Below, piece by piece: positions 1 to 9,065 of a DNA stretch of 64,000 bases. Within the stretch, counting starts at the first letter, position 1. Each line of letters opens with the position of its first letter. This DNA comes from Kitasatospora fiedleri (GTDB lineage: Bacteria; Actinomycetota; Actinomycetes; Streptomycetales; Streptomycetaceae): positions 6,663,001-6,727,000 of the forward strand of contig NZ_OX419519.1 in assembly GCF_948472415.1 (NCBI RefSeq), read 5' to 3'. The position numbers and the translations under genes are program-made. A model generated the notes under the pieces. That model was not told where the DNA came from and searched no databases. It was given only the letters and a program-made list of their open reading frames with translations.

Positions 1-777
1 GACACCTTCCACTACACCGGGGCCGACGACCCGGCGCTGGCCGCGCACGGCTGGGAGGTCCGGGACGGCGCGGGCGGCCCCGGCATCAAGGACACCTGGT
101 CCACCGCCGGCGCCGCCTTCCCCGAGGACGCCGACGCCCAAGGCGGCCGGGTGCTGCGGCTGCGCTCGACCACCGACGGCACCAAGCAGGGCACCGGGCA
201 GGTCGAGGTCTACAGCACCGGGAACAACCTCTTCAACGGCACCTTCGCCGCCCGGGTCTACCTCGCCGACAAGCCCGGCACCGGCCGCACCGGCGACCAC
301 GTCGTGCAGACCTTCTTCCCGATCTCCGCCGAGGACTCCTCGGCGAACTACAGCGAACTCGACTACGAGTACCTGCCCAACGGCGGCTGGGGCGCGGTCG
401 GCCCGAAGCTGGACACCACCAGCTGGTTCAAGGCCGACCCGCCGGACCGGGTCACCCACGCGCTCAAGAAGAGCCTCGGCGGCTGGCACCTGATGATGAT
501 CACCGCCCTGGACGGCAAGGTCACCTACTCGCTGGACGGCAAGGAGCTGTTCACCAGCTCCGGCAAGTACGTCCCGCGCGAGAAGATGGACATCCACTTC
601 AGCAACTGGTTCATCGACCTGCTGCCCTCCGTCGCCGGACCGCGCAGCTGGGACATGAAGGTCAACTGGTTCTACTACAAGGCCGACCAGGCGCTCTCCC
701 AGGCCGACGTGCAGCAGGCCGTCGACGGCTTCTACGCCGCGGGCACCGACTACGTCAACACCGTCCCGAAGTCCTGA
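1..777 (+). CDS. GH16-like secreted glycan-binding or glycan-cleaving protein (5' end missing)
   Basis: The reading frame is open from the first base, so the N-terminus and any signal peptide lie outside the window; 258 codons are visible. The acidic string ELDYEY at codons 119-124 fits the E-x-D-x-E core of clan GH-B / GH16 glucanases, and the surrounding alternation of aromatic and polar stretches suits a concanavalin-type beta sandwich. The likely role is binding or cutting an extracellular beta-glucan or galactan. It ends 50 bases before a convergent gene, with a strong hairpin between them. Family is inferred from the motif and fold pattern only; a non-catalytic lectin-like relative is possible. 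Confidence 0.6.
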   Translation, partial: DTFHYTGADDPALAAHGWEVRDGAGGPGIKDTWSTAGAAFPEDADAQGGRVLRLRSTTDGTKQGTGQVEVYSTGNNLFNGTFAARVYLADKPGTGRTGDHVVQTFFPISAEDSSANYSELDYEYLPNGGWGAVGPKLDTTSWFKADPPDRVTHALKKSLGGWHLMMITALDGKVTYSLDGKELFTSSGKYVPREKMDIHFSNWFIDLLPSVAGPRSWDMKVNWFYYKADQALSQADVQQAVDGFYAAGTDYVNTVPKS

Positions 778-793
778 CCCGCGGCCGGACCGC

Positions 794-819
794 GGGGGCG
801 CGGGCCGACCCGCGCCCCC
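794..819. terminator. Bidirectional hairpin terminator
   Basis: An 11-bp perfect GC stem (GGGGGCGCGGG paired with CCCGCGCCCCC) with the 4-base loop CCGA lies between two convergent stop codons. No T-tract follows, as is usual in streptomycetes. Confidence 0.7.
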
Positions 820-826
820 GGCGGCG

Positions 827-1948
827 TCAGTGCCCGGCGGCCGGGATGACCGAGGTCAGCCAGGTGAACACGCCCGGGACCATCGGCTTCCAGACGTCGC
901 TGCTGTGCGCGCCGGCGGTCTCCTGCACGGTGACCGTGGTCGGGGCCTTGGCCGCGGCCTTCAGCGCCTCGCCCGCCTCCAGGCCGTCCCCCTTGTTGCC
1001 GCTGACGTACAGCGCGGTCTTCGGCGGGGTCTTGGCGGACTTCAGGATGTTCAGCGGATTGGAGACCTCGCGCAGGTGCGGGTCCTTGGCGGTCAGCGAC
1101 TTGTCCTCGGTGCCCGGGTCGTTGTACCCGGACAGGCTGACCCCGGCCCGGTAGCGGTCCGGGTGCTCCAGGGCGAGCTTGGCGGCGCAGTGCGCGCCCG
1201 CCGAGTAGCCCGCCACCGCCCAGCGGTCGGCGGCCGGGTCGGCGCGGAAGTTGTCCAGCACCATCTGCGGCACGTCCCGGGCCAGCCAGGTGTCCGCGTT
1301 GACCTTGCCCGGGACGTCGGCGCAGCCGGTGTCGGTGTTGTCGCCCAGCAGGTTGGTGCGCGGCGAGACCAGGATGAACGGGGCGACCTGCCCGCTCAGC
1401 ATCATCGGCTTCAACTGCTCGGACACCCGCAGGGTGCCGAACCAGGTCTTCGAGGAGCCCGGCCAGCCCGGCAGCAGCTCCACCACCGGGAAGGTCCGGT
1501 CCTTGTACGCCGGGTCGTCGTACTGCGGCGGCAGCCAGACCAGCACCTCGCCGTCCACCCCGGAGACCTGCCCCTTGAGGTCGGTGGTCCGCACGTCGTC
1601 CGGCACCTTCGCGTCGCCGACCGGCTTGAACTGCTGGAGCACCTTGGGGCGCTGGGCGTCGTTGCCCGGCCCGCCGTCGGTCTGCGCCTGCACGTTCGGC
1701 ACCGCGCGGACGTGGTTGCCGGTGCCCAGCAGGTCGTCCCAGCTGCCGTAGATCAGGTTGGCGTTGTTCACCATGACGAACACCATCAGGACGGCTGTGA
1801 GCTGACAGAACAGCAGCATCACGATCCTGGACAGCGCCTGGAAGGGCTTCGGGCCGCGCACCCGGCCCCACAGCAGCAGGGCCACCGCGATCGAGACCGG
1901 CACCAGGACGATCGTGAGGAGGAGGAACGGGGTGCCTGTCAGCTGCAT
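827..1948 (-). CDS. Membrane-anchored alpha/beta-hydrolase (esterase D / antigen-85-like)
   Basis: A 373-residue protein. Starting at the ATG that reads MQLTGTPFLL gives two N-terminal membrane segments (about residues 6-27 and 42-62) followed by an extracellular putative-esterase domain. The nucleophile elbow GYSAG lies near residue 248, and a downstream GAH near the C-terminus could supply the histidine. The family includes carboxylesterases and mycolyltransferase-like enzymes; the substrate here is unknown. GAGAGA lies upstream of the start. An upstream in-frame ATG would add 66 residues rich in Cys and Arg that look non-coding. It is divergent from the ROK kinase. Confidence 0.75.
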   Translation of the reverse strand: MQLTGTPFLLLTIVLVPVSIAVALLLWGRVRGPKPFQALSRIVMLLFCQLTAVLMVFVMVNNANLIYGSWDDLLGTGNHVRAVPNVQAQTDGGPGNDAQRPKVLQQFKPVGDAKVPDDVRTTDLKGQVSGVDGEVLVWLPPQYDDPAYKDRTFPVVELLPGWPGSSKTWFGTLRVSEQLKPMMLSGQVAPFILVSPRTNLLGDNTDTGCADVPGKVNADTWLARDVPQMVLDNFRADPAADRWAVAGYSAGAHCAAKLALEHPDRYRAGVSLSGYNDPGTEDKSLTAKDPHLREVSNPLNILKSAKTPPKTALYVSGNKGDGLEAGEALKAAAKAPTTVTVQETAGAHSSDVWKPMVPGVFTWLTSVIPAAGH

Positions 1949-2053
1949 CGGGGTCTCTCGAATCGGGTCGTCCGGCCGTCCGGGGCACGGTCCCCCGGTA
2001 CACGCATCACACTTGTCAGACTGCGTCATACGCGCGGTCAGTTGCCGTCGACA

Positions 2054-2091
2054 CTCGCGAAAACCTGAGAGGAACATCACGTTTTCGTGAG
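2054..2091. promoter_or_regulatory. Inverted repeat between divergent genes
   Basis: CTCGCGAAAAC and GTTTTCGTGAG form an almost perfect inverted repeat separated by 16 bases. It lies between the start of the esterase gene and that of the ROK kinase. The arms are AT-rich for this genome, which suits an operator or a divergent promoter. No regulator is assigned. Confidence 0.4.
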
Positions 2092-2185
2092 AATCCGCTG
2101 TGTGATCCGGCCCCAGTCTGCCAGTTCGCCCACAGCCTTCCGCCATCGGACCGCAACCTTTACCCGATCAAGGAGCATTCGTTCC

Positions 2186-3280
2186 GTGACCCGTACCCAC
2201 GGCCCCGCCCGCCCCGTCCTGCCCAGCCTGCTGGGCCTCGGCCCGCGCGCCGAGCGCCGCCGCCGCACCCTGCCCGCCGGGGTGCTCAGGCTCCCCACCA
2301 TCGGGGTGGACATCGGCGGCACCAAAGTGGTCGCGGGCGTCGTCGACGGCGAGGGGAACGTCGTGGACCGGCTGCGCACCGAGACCCCCGACAAGAGCAA
2401 GAGCCCCAAGGTGGTCGAGGACGTCATCGTCGACCTGGTCCTCCAGCTCGCCGACAAGCACGACGTGCACGCGGTGGGCGTCGGCGCGGCCGGCTGGGTG
2501 GACGCCGAGCGCTCCACCGTGCTGTTCGCCCCGCACCTGAACTGGCGCGGCGAACCGCTCCAGCAGGCGCTCAGCTCCCGGCTGCGCTTCCCGGTGGTGG
2601 TGGAGAACGACGCCAACGCCGCCGCCTGGGCCGAGTGGCGCTTCGGCGCCGGGCGCGACGAGGACCACATGGTGATGATCACCCTCGGCACCGGGATCGG
2701 CGGCGCGGTCGTCCGCGACGGCCGGGTCGACCGGGGCAAGTACGGCCTGGCCGGCGAGTTCGGCCACATGCAGGTGGTGCCCGGCGGCCACCGCTGCCCG
2801 TGCGGCAACCGCGGCTGCTGGGAGCAGTACTCCTCCGGCAACGCGCTGGTCCGCGAGGCCCGCGGGCTCGTGGTCGAGGAGTCCCCGGTGGTCCAGCCGC
2901 TGCTGGCCCGGGCCGGTGGCACCCCGCTGGGCATCACCGGCCCGCTGGTCACCGAGGCCGCCCGGGACGGCGACCCGGTCGCCGTCGAACTGCTCTACGA
3001 GGTCGGCCGCTGGCTCGGCGTCGGCATCGCCAACCTGGCCGCCGCGCTCGACCCCGGGCGCTTCGTCGTCGGCGGCGGCGTCAGCGAGGCCGGCGACCTG
3101 CTGCTCGGCCCCGCCCGGGACGCCTTCCGCCGCACCCTCACCGGCCGTGGCTTCCGCCCCGAGGCGGGCATCGTGCACGCCGCCCTCGGCAACGAGGCGG
3201 GCCTGGTCGGCGCCGCCGACCTGGCCCGCCAGGTGGCCCGCCGCTTCCGCACCGTCAAGCGCCGCCGGGTGGACGGCTGA
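2186..3280 (+). CDS. ROK-family glucokinase
   Basis: A 364-residue sugar kinase. It has the phosphate-binding DIGGTK at residues 42-47, the active-site stretch VENDANAAA near 138-146, GTGIGG near 170, and the ROK zinc site CPCGNRGCWE near 204-213. ROK glucokinases phosphorylate glucose or related hexoses at O6 in the cytoplasm. There is no helix-turn-helix domain, so it is a kinase and not a repressor. The GTG start is chosen because AGGAG lies 10 bases upstream. This leaves a basic N-terminal extension of about 36 residues not found in the main streptomycete GlkA. It may serve the neighbouring glycan-degradation genes. Confidence 0.85.
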   Translation: MTRTHGPARPVLPSLLGLGPRAERRRRTLPAGVLRLPTIGVDIGGTKVVAGVVDGEGNVVDRLRTETPDKSKSPKVVEDVIVDLVLQLADKHDVHAVGVGAAGWVDAERSTVLFAPHLNWRGEPLQQALSSRLRFPVVVENDANAAAWAEWRFGAGRDEDHMVMITLGTGIGGAVVRDGRVDRGKYGLAGEFGHMQVVPGGHRCPCGNRGCWEQYSSGNALVREARGLVVEESPVVQPLLARAGGTPLGITGPLVTEAARDGDPVAVELLYEVGRWLGVGIANLAAALDPGRFVVGGGVSEAGDLLLGPARDAFRRTLTGRGFRPEAGIVHAALGNEAGLVGAADLARQVARRFRTVKRRRVDG

Positions 3281-3310
3281 GGACGGGGCGGGAGCGGCGG
3301 GGGGTGGTGC

Positions 3311-5671
3311 TCAGCCCGCGTAGGTGCGGACGTAGTCGAAGCGCGCCGTCGCCCCCGACCTGTTCATCGACACCAGGCCGATCTTCAGCGGGCCCTTCAC
3401 CGGCAGCGTCCACACCCCGGCGTACGTCCAGGTCACGCCGTCGCGGCTGGTGACGGCCCGCACCTCGTGCTCGCCGTGCGCCGCGTCCAGGTGGTGCACC
3501 AGGCGCAGCCACATCGTGTCGGCCGTCGGGCCGCCGAACATCGGGGCGTTGGCCACCGCGGTCGGCGGGGTGGTGGTCGGCCGCTCGCCCTCCTTGCCGA
3601 ACTCGCTGACCTGGAGCACCGCCCCGCCGCCGTTGTTCAGCGCCAGCACCGAGTGCACCAGCTTGAACCACCGGTCGTCGTTCTCGTACAGCACCAGGCC
3701 GGCCTGCTGCGAGGTCTGGCCCGGCGCGAAGGCCAGCTTCGTCTCCACCGTGAAGTCCCCGTCCGGGGCCGGGCGCTGGAGCACCGAGGCGCTGTTGTCG
3801 CCCAGGTACAGCTCCGCGTTCTGGGTCGGCCAGGAGAGCGAGCCGCCGCCCGCCGTCACCCCGGCGGCGGGACCGCGCACCCAGCTCCACGGCGAGCCGG
3901 CGGTGGTGCCCGGCACCGCCGCCGCGTCGAACTCGTCGCTGTAGCCGGGCAGCAGCGCGCCCGGCGCCGGGTCCGCCACCCGGGCGGTCACCGGGGTGTA
4001 CAGCGCGGTGGCGCTCACGTTGTCGCCCGCCGTGCCCGGGCCCCGGGCGGCCAGCGCGACCGCGCCGGAGCGGGCCGCCCCGGCGGGGACGGTGCGCTGC
4101 TGCACGGCCACCGGGTCGTGCAGCCGGTCGTGGCTGACCTCCACCGTCAGCGCGGTGCCGCGCAGTTCGGCGGTGACGGCGTGCCAGGTGTTCCAGGTGA
4201 ACCCGGCGGGCAGCGCGGTCAGCTGCTCCCCGGCGGAGACCCCGCCGACCACCGCCTCGGTGACCAGGGCGTTCCGGCTCCGGTCCAGCCAGGCGGTGAT
4301 CCGGTCGCCCGGCCCGGCGTAGGCCAGCGCCAGCCCGGCCCGGCCGCCCGCCGCGGTGACCCGCAGGTCGGCCTCGGCGCGGACGTTCGCCGGGGCGGTG
4401 CCCGCGCCGACCGCGAACGCGGGCGCGTCCCCGCTGTCGGCGTGCGCCGCGTACCCGCCGGAGTCGGTCTCCACCGGCGCCGACCAGCCGCCGGTGCCGG
4501 CGCCCTCGGTGCGCCAGCCGGTCAGCGTCCCGCCGTCGAACGCGCCGCCGGCCGCCGGGGCGGTGACGGGTGCGGCCTGCGCGGTGTCGGACGGGCCCGC
4601 CCCGGCGCGCAGCACCGGCCAGCCGTCGATCCAGTCCAGCCGGTCGATCAGCAGCGGGCGGCGGGTCAGGTTCAGGGTGCCCCCGGCGGCGGGCGCCAGG
4701 TCGGGCGCCTCGGCCGGGATGCCGTGGTAGACCAGCCAGTCCTGCCCGGACAGGTCGGTCTGCACCGCGTTGTGGCCCGGCCCGATCCAGCGGTTCCCGT
4801 TCGCCCCGGCCACGATCCCGGCCTTGCTGGTGAGCGCCGTCAGGTCGGTGCCCAGCTCGTCGCGGAACGGCCCGGTCGGGCTGGTGGCCCGGCCGACCTT
4901 GACCTGGTAGCCGCTGAACGCCCCCGAGCAGCAGCCGCCGTCCGAGTAGAACAGGTAGTAGTAAGCGTCCCGGTGCACCACGAAGCCGCCCTCGACCCGC
5001 CGCCCCTTGGCGACCTGGGTCACCGCGCCCTGGGTGCGGGTGCGGTCCGGGGTCAGCTGGGCGACGCAGATGGTGTCGTAGCTGCCCCAGTACAGGTACG
5101 CCTGGCCGCCGGTGTCGGTGAACTGGGCCTGGTCGATGTTGCCGCTCGGGCAGCCGCTGGGGGAGGGCAGCACCGAACCCCGGTCGGTCCACGGGCCGGT
5201 GGGGGTGGGCGCGGTGGCCAGCGCGACGGTGCCCGCGCCCGGCACCGAGTAGTACAGGCTGTAGTGGCCGTCGAAGTAGCGGATGTCCGGCGCCCACAGC
5301 CGGGAGCCGTTCTCCCAGGCGGGCTGGGTGGCGGGCGTGAACACCTGGCCCGCGTACGTCCAGTGCACCAGGTCCGCCGAGCGCAGGATCGGCAGGATGC
5401 GCTCGCCGTCCTCGCCCTGGCTCTGGAAGACCGGGTTCTGGGTGCCGTAGGCGTACCAGAGGCCGTCCTTGCCGCGGATCGTCGACGGGTCGGGGAAGGT
5501 GTCCACCACCCCGGCGGAGACCGGGTTGGTGTAGGTCGCCGCCTGCGCGTCGGCGGCCTGCGCGCCGTCCGCGGTCGCGGCCGGCGGAACGGCCAGCAGC
5601 CCCCAGGCGAGCGCGCAGGCGGCCAGCAGGCGCGGGAGCAGTCTTCGGTGGCGCGGGGTGCGGAGGGTCAT
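3311..5671 (-). CDS. Secreted GH43 glycosidase with two C-terminal beta-sandwich domains
   Basis: A 786-residue protein with a Tat/Sec-like signal (RRLLPRLLAACALAWGLLA, ending near residue 35). A GH43 five-bladed propeller covers about residues 40-340; the usual acidic residues are visible in FPDPSTIRG (base), WAPDI (pKa modulator) and RVEGGF (acid). Two concanavalin-like modules follow (about 365-560 and 570-786); the last resembles DUF1349. GH43 enzymes remove arabinofuranosyl, xylosyl or galactosyl units. Its ATG overlaps the sulfatase stop (ATGA), so it is the last gene of the transporter-sulfatase set. The exact sugar is not predictable from the sequence alone. Confidence 0.85.
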   Translation of the reverse strand: MTLRTPRHRRLLPRLLAACALAWGLLAVPPAATADGAQAADAQAATYTNPVSAGVVDTFPDPSTIRGKDGLWYAYGTQNPVFQSQGEDGERILPILRSADLVHWTYAGQVFTPATQPAWENGSRLWAPDIRYFDGHYSLYYSVPGAGTVALATAPTPTGPWTDRGSVLPSPSGCPSGNIDQAQFTDTGGQAYLYWGSYDTICVAQLTPDRTRTQGAVTQVAKGRRVEGGFVVHRDAYYYLFYSDGGCCSGAFSGYQVKVGRATSPTGPFRDELGTDLTALTSKAGIVAGANGNRWIGPGHNAVQTDLSGQDWLVYHGIPAEAPDLAPAAGGTLNLTRRPLLIDRLDWIDGWPVLRAGAGPSDTAQAAPVTAPAAGGAFDGGTLTGWRTEGAGTGGWSAPVETDSGGYAAHADSGDAPAFAVGAGTAPANVRAEADLRVTAAGGRAGLALAYAGPGDRITAWLDRSRNALVTEAVVGGVSAGEQLTALPAGFTWNTWHAVTAELRGTALTVEVSHDRLHDPVAVQQRTVPAGAARSGAVALAARGPGTAGDNVSATALYTPVTARVADPAPGALLPGYSDEFDAAAVPGTTAGSPWSWVRGPAAGVTAGGGSLSWPTQNAELYLGDNSASVLQRPAPDGDFTVETKLAFAPGQTSQQAGLVLYENDDRWFKLVHSVLALNNGGGAVLQVSEFGKEGERPTTTPPTAVANAPMFGGPTADTMWLRLVHHLDAAHGEHEVRAVTSRDGVTWTYAGVWTLPVKGPLKIGLVSMNRSGATARFDYVRTYAG

Positions 5672-7179
5672 GCCGTCTCCCTGCTCGGGGTGGTGCCGGC
5701 GGTCGGCGCGGCGGGTGCCGTGCCGTCGGGTTCGAAGGCGCTGAGGGTGGAGTCCTCCAGGTGGGTGCCGATGTCGTACATCGGCGCCATCCAGTGGTGG
5801 AAGTTGTCGCCGCGCTCGCGCAGCAGGTCGTACAGCCGCCGGGTCAGCCGGGCCCGGACGTCCGCGTACGCCGCCTCGCCGTGCCGGTTGACCAGCTCGT
5901 GCGGGTCCTCGACCAGGTCGTACAGCTCGTTGACGGACTCCGGGTTGACCACCAGCTTGTACCGGTCGTCGCGGATCATCCGCTGCGGGTACGGGAAGTG
6001 GTGGCCGTGGAACTCGGCGACCAACTCCTGCGGCCAGTCCGGCCGTTCGCCGCGCACCAGGGGCAGCAGGCTGCGGCTGTCGACCGCCGGGGCCGGGTCG
6101 GCGCCGGCCAGTTCGAGGATCGTCGCGGTGCAGTCGGTGAGCGAGACCAGCTCCTCGCGCACCTGCGGCGGCGCGCCCGGCACCCGGACGATGCCGGGGA
6201 TGCGGTAGATGTCCTCGTACATCGCCGGGCCCTTGTCGTGCAGCCGGTGCGCGCCGGTGAACTCGCCGTGGTCGGCGGTGAAGAACACCGAGGTGGCGTC
6301 GGTCAGGCCGAGTTCGTCGAGCCGGGTGAGGATGCGGCCGATCTGTTCGTCGATCAGGGTGACGTACCCCCAGTAGACGGCGATCAGCTTGCGGCTCACC
6401 TCGGCGGGCATCGTGTCGAACGCCCAGTGGTCGCAGTAGTTGCGCTGGACGGGCGGCTTGCCCTCGAAGGTCTCGGCCACCGAGGGCGGCAGCTCGACCA
6501 GCGCCGGGTCGTAGCGGTCGTAGTAGGCGTCGGGCAGCAGGTAGGGCAGGTGCGGCCCGAAGAAGTGCGCGGCCAGGAAGAACGGCCGCCCGTCCGCCGC
6601 GTACCGCTCCAACTGCTCGATCGTCCGGGTGGCCAGGTAGTGCTCGAAGGTGGCCTCCACCGGCTGCTGGAGCCGGGCCGCCAGCAGGTTGCCCGGGTTG
6701 CCGTTGGGCGAGGTGCCGCGCACCGGATCGGTGATCCGGTACGGCGGCAGGCCGCGTTCGGCCAGGTAGGCCAGGTAGTCGGGGTGGTCGACGGGGTTGT
6801 GCCAGCCCGGCAGGTCGGGCCCCTCGAAGCCGTACGAGGCGGCGTTGCGCTCGGTGCCGCCGTGCCACTTGCCGACCAGGCCCAGCCGGTAGCCCTGCTC
6901 CCGGAGCGCCTGCGGGAAGGTGAAGACGTCCGGCCGCAGGTCCTCCAGGTAGCCGACGTTGCGCTCCTGGTTGGCCAGCAGCCGGTGCCGGAACGGGTTC
7001 TGACCGGTCAGCAGGCTGGCCCGGGCCGGGGTGCAGATCGCCGTCGGGGTGTAGAACCGGTCGAAGCGGGTGCCGGACGCGGCCAGCCGGTCCAGGTGCG
7101 GGGTCGCCACGTGCGGGTTGCCGTACGCGCCGAGGGTGTCCACCCGGTGCTGGTCGGTCATCAGGAACAGCAGGTTCAC
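5668..7179 (-). CDS. Formylglycine-dependent sulfatase
   Basis: A 503-residue type I sulfatase. The metal-binding start is MTDQH at residues 7-11. The modification motif C49-T-P-A-R is converted to formylglycine by a separate generating enzyme. A conserved HDK-type stretch and TADHGEF follow. It hydrolyses sulfate esters; with a GH43 downstream and a sulfonate-type importer upstream, the substrate is more likely a sulfated sugar than a simple aryl sulfate (inference). No signal peptide is seen at the chosen GTG start, so the enzyme would be cytoplasmic. The GTG overlaps the upstream stop (GTGA) and the stop overlaps the next ATG, which indicates translational coupling on both sides. Confidence 0.85.
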   Translation of the reverse strand: MNLLFLMTDQHRVDTLGAYGNPHVATPHLDRLAASGTRFDRFYTPTAICTPARASLLTGQNPFRHRLLANQERNVGYLEDLRPDVFTFPQALREQGYRLGLVGKWHGGTERNAASYGFEGPDLPGWHNPVDHPDYLAYLAERGLPPYRITDPVRGTSPNGNPGNLLAARLQQPVEATFEHYLATRTIEQLERYAADGRPFFLAAHFFGPHLPYLLPDAYYDRYDPALVELPPSVAETFEGKPPVQRNYCDHWAFDTMPAEVSRKLIAVYWGYVTLIDEQIGRILTRLDELGLTDATSVFFTADHGEFTGAHRLHDKGPAMYEDIYRIPGIVRVPGAPPQVREELVSLTDCTATILELAGADPAPAVDSRSLLPLVRGERPDWPQELVAEFHGHHFPYPQRMIRDDRYKLVVNPESVNELYDLVEDPHELVNRHGEAAYADVRARLTRRLYDLLRERGDNFHHWMAPMYDIGTHLEDSTLSAFEPDGTAPAAPTAGTTPSRETA

Positions 7180-8183
7180 TTCCCGTACGCCTTCGCGTAG
7201 GCGTCGCCCGCGTAGTACTCGGACGGGGCCGGGGAGTTCTTCAACTGGCCGGTGGAGACGAAGAAGTCGCCCAGGCCCTTCAGCCAGCCGTCCACCGTGC
7301 CGTCCTTGGTCTTGGCCACCAGGTCCGCGGTGGTCAGGGTCTGCACGTTGGCGGCGTCCGCCTTGACCTTGGCCGGGTCGAGCTTGAGCAGCGCGGCGGC
7401 CGCGGTGACCGACTCGTCCGGGTGCGCGGCCCGCCAGTCGTTGGCCGCCTGGAGCACCTTGACCACCTTCTCGGACAGCCCCGCGTCGGTCTTCGGCCCG
7501 GAGACGAACGCGGTCGGGAAGGCCCGGCCGGTGAAGTCCCGCGTCCCGGCGATCTCCACCAGGTCCGGCTTCTTCGCCTTGATGCTGTCGATCAGCGGGT
7601 ACCAGATCCCGGCCGCGTCGATCTGCCCGCCCACGAACGCGGACACCACCGTCGCCGGGTCCATCGGCACCTTCTGCACGTCGCTGGGCGACAGCCCGGC
7701 CTGCTGGAGCGCCAGGTTGAGCACCATCTCGCCGGAGGTGCCGGCCGGCACGCCGACCTTCTTGCCCTTCAGGTCCTTGACCGAGGTGATGCCCGGCTGG
7801 GCGATCACGTGGTCGGCGTAGGTCAGGGTGTCGATCGCGACCACCTTGGCCTTGCCGGAGGCGGGCAGCCAGAGCGCGCCGGGGCCGATGTAGCCGAAGT
7901 CCAGGTCGCCCGCGCCGAGCGCCTGCACCTGGAGCGGGCCGTTGGTGAACACCTTCAGCTCCGGGTCGAGGCCCTGCTGCTTCCACAGGCCCTGCTGGTC
8001 GGCGATGGCCAGCAGGCTGGCGCCGTTGTAGTCGCTGATGTAGCCGAACCGGACCTTCACCGTCTTGCCGGCGGAGGCGGACGAGCCCGACGGGGCGGAG
8101 GAGGTGGACGAGCAGGCGGTGGCGGAGAGCGACAGGACGGTCACGGCGGAGACGGCGAAGAGGGCGCGACGGAGTATGCGCAT
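7176..8183 (-). CDS. ABC transporter substrate-binding lipoprotein (nitrate/sulfonate/taurine type)
   Basis: A 335-residue lipoprotein. The signal ends in LSATAC-SS, so Cys is about residue 23; a Ser/Ala linker follows. The body has the NMT1/SsuA pattern: VRFGYISDYNGA, GLDPELKVF, DLDFGYIGPGA, and DLKGKKVGVPAGTS. Family members deliver sulfonates, taurine, nitrate or thiamine precursors to a permease. Its stop overlaps the sulfatase start. Upstream, the preceding ATPase frame reads into this gene because of a one-base slip, giving a false 634-residue fusion; the real start is the ATG before RILRRALFA, with AAGGA about 11 bases upstream. Confidence 0.85.
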   Translation of the reverse strand: MRILRRALFAVSAVTVLSLSATACSSTSSAPSGSSASAGKTVKVRFGYISDYNGASLLAIADQQGLWKQQGLDPELKVFTNGPLQVQALGAGDLDFGYIGPGALWLPASGKAKVVAIDTLTYADHVIAQPGITSVKDLKGKKVGVPAGTSGEMVLNLALQQAGLSPSDVQKVPMDPATVVSAFVGGQIDAAGIWYPLIDSIKAKKPDLVEIAGTRDFTGRAFPTAFVSGPKTDAGLSEKVVKVLQAANDWRAAHPDESVTAAAALLKLDPAKVKADAANVQTLTTADLVAKTKDGTVDGWLKGLGDFFVSTGQLKNSPAPSEYYAGDAYAKAYGK

Positions 8184-8217
8184 GGCGATGCGGTCCTTGG
8201 GGAGAAGTGACGGAACG

Positions 8218-9065
8218 TCAGGAAGAAGGGGGGGCCTGGTGGTAGACGGCGTGCCAGACCTCGTTGCGGAGGCGGGCGAACTCGGGGAGAGCCGGATCTC
8301 CTCGGTGCGCGGGTAGGGCAGATCGACCTCCACCACCCGGTGGATACGGCCCGGGCGGGAGGCCATCACGACCACCCGGCGGGCCAGGTAGACCGCCTCG
8401 TCCACGTCGTGGGTGACGAACAGCACGGTGCGCCGCTCCCGGCTCCAGGTGTCCAGCAGCTGGTCCTGGAGCTGGATGCGGGTCAGGGCGTCCAGCGCCC
8501 CGAACGGCTCGTCCATCAGCAGCACCCGCGGGTCCACCGCGTACGCCCGGGCGATCGCGCAGCGCTGCCGCATCCCGCCGGAGAGCGTCTTGGGCAGCGC
8601 GTCGGCGAAGTCGCCCAGACCCACCAGCTCGATCGCGTGCTCGGCCCGGCGGCGGCGCTCGGCGGCCGGCACCTTGGCCAGCCGCAGCCCGAACTCGACG
8701 TTGCGGCGCACCGTCAGCCACGGGAACAGCGCGTACTGCTGGAAGATCACGCCCCGGTCGGGGCCCGGCCCGGTGACCGGCTCCCCGTCCACCAGCACCT
8801 CCCCGCCGGTCGGGGCGACCAGCCCGGCGGCCATCCCCAGCAGGGTGCTCTTGCCGCAGCCGGACGGGCCGACCACGGTGACGAACTCGTTGTCGGCGAC
8901 ATCGAGCGAGACGCCGTCCAGGGCGGTGAACCGGCCGCCCTTCACCGGGTAGCTGCGCGAGACGGCGCGGAAGGAGATCTTGCTGGTCGTCCCGTCGGCC
9001 GGGACGGGCTGCGGCTGGCCAAGGTGCCGGCCGCCGAGCGGGGAGGAGGGCTTACTGCTGGTCAT
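8218..9065 (-). CDS. ABC transporter ATP-binding protein (SsuB/TauB type), frameshifted near its end
   Basis: About 282 residues once the slip is corrected. It shows Walker A GPSGCGKST, Q-loop FQQYALF, signature LSGGMRQR, Walker B VLLMDEPFG and the switch VTHDVDEA. It energises the permease and substrate-binding protein around it. At 8284-8287 a run of four G (C on the coding strand) appears one short: the expected tail LSPEFARLRNEVWHA is found in the next frame and stops at 8218, whereas the uncorrected frame runs on into the lipoprotein gene. Its start ATG overlaps the permease stop (ATGA). I annotate the corrected gene; functional loss is not assumed. Confidence 0.8.
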
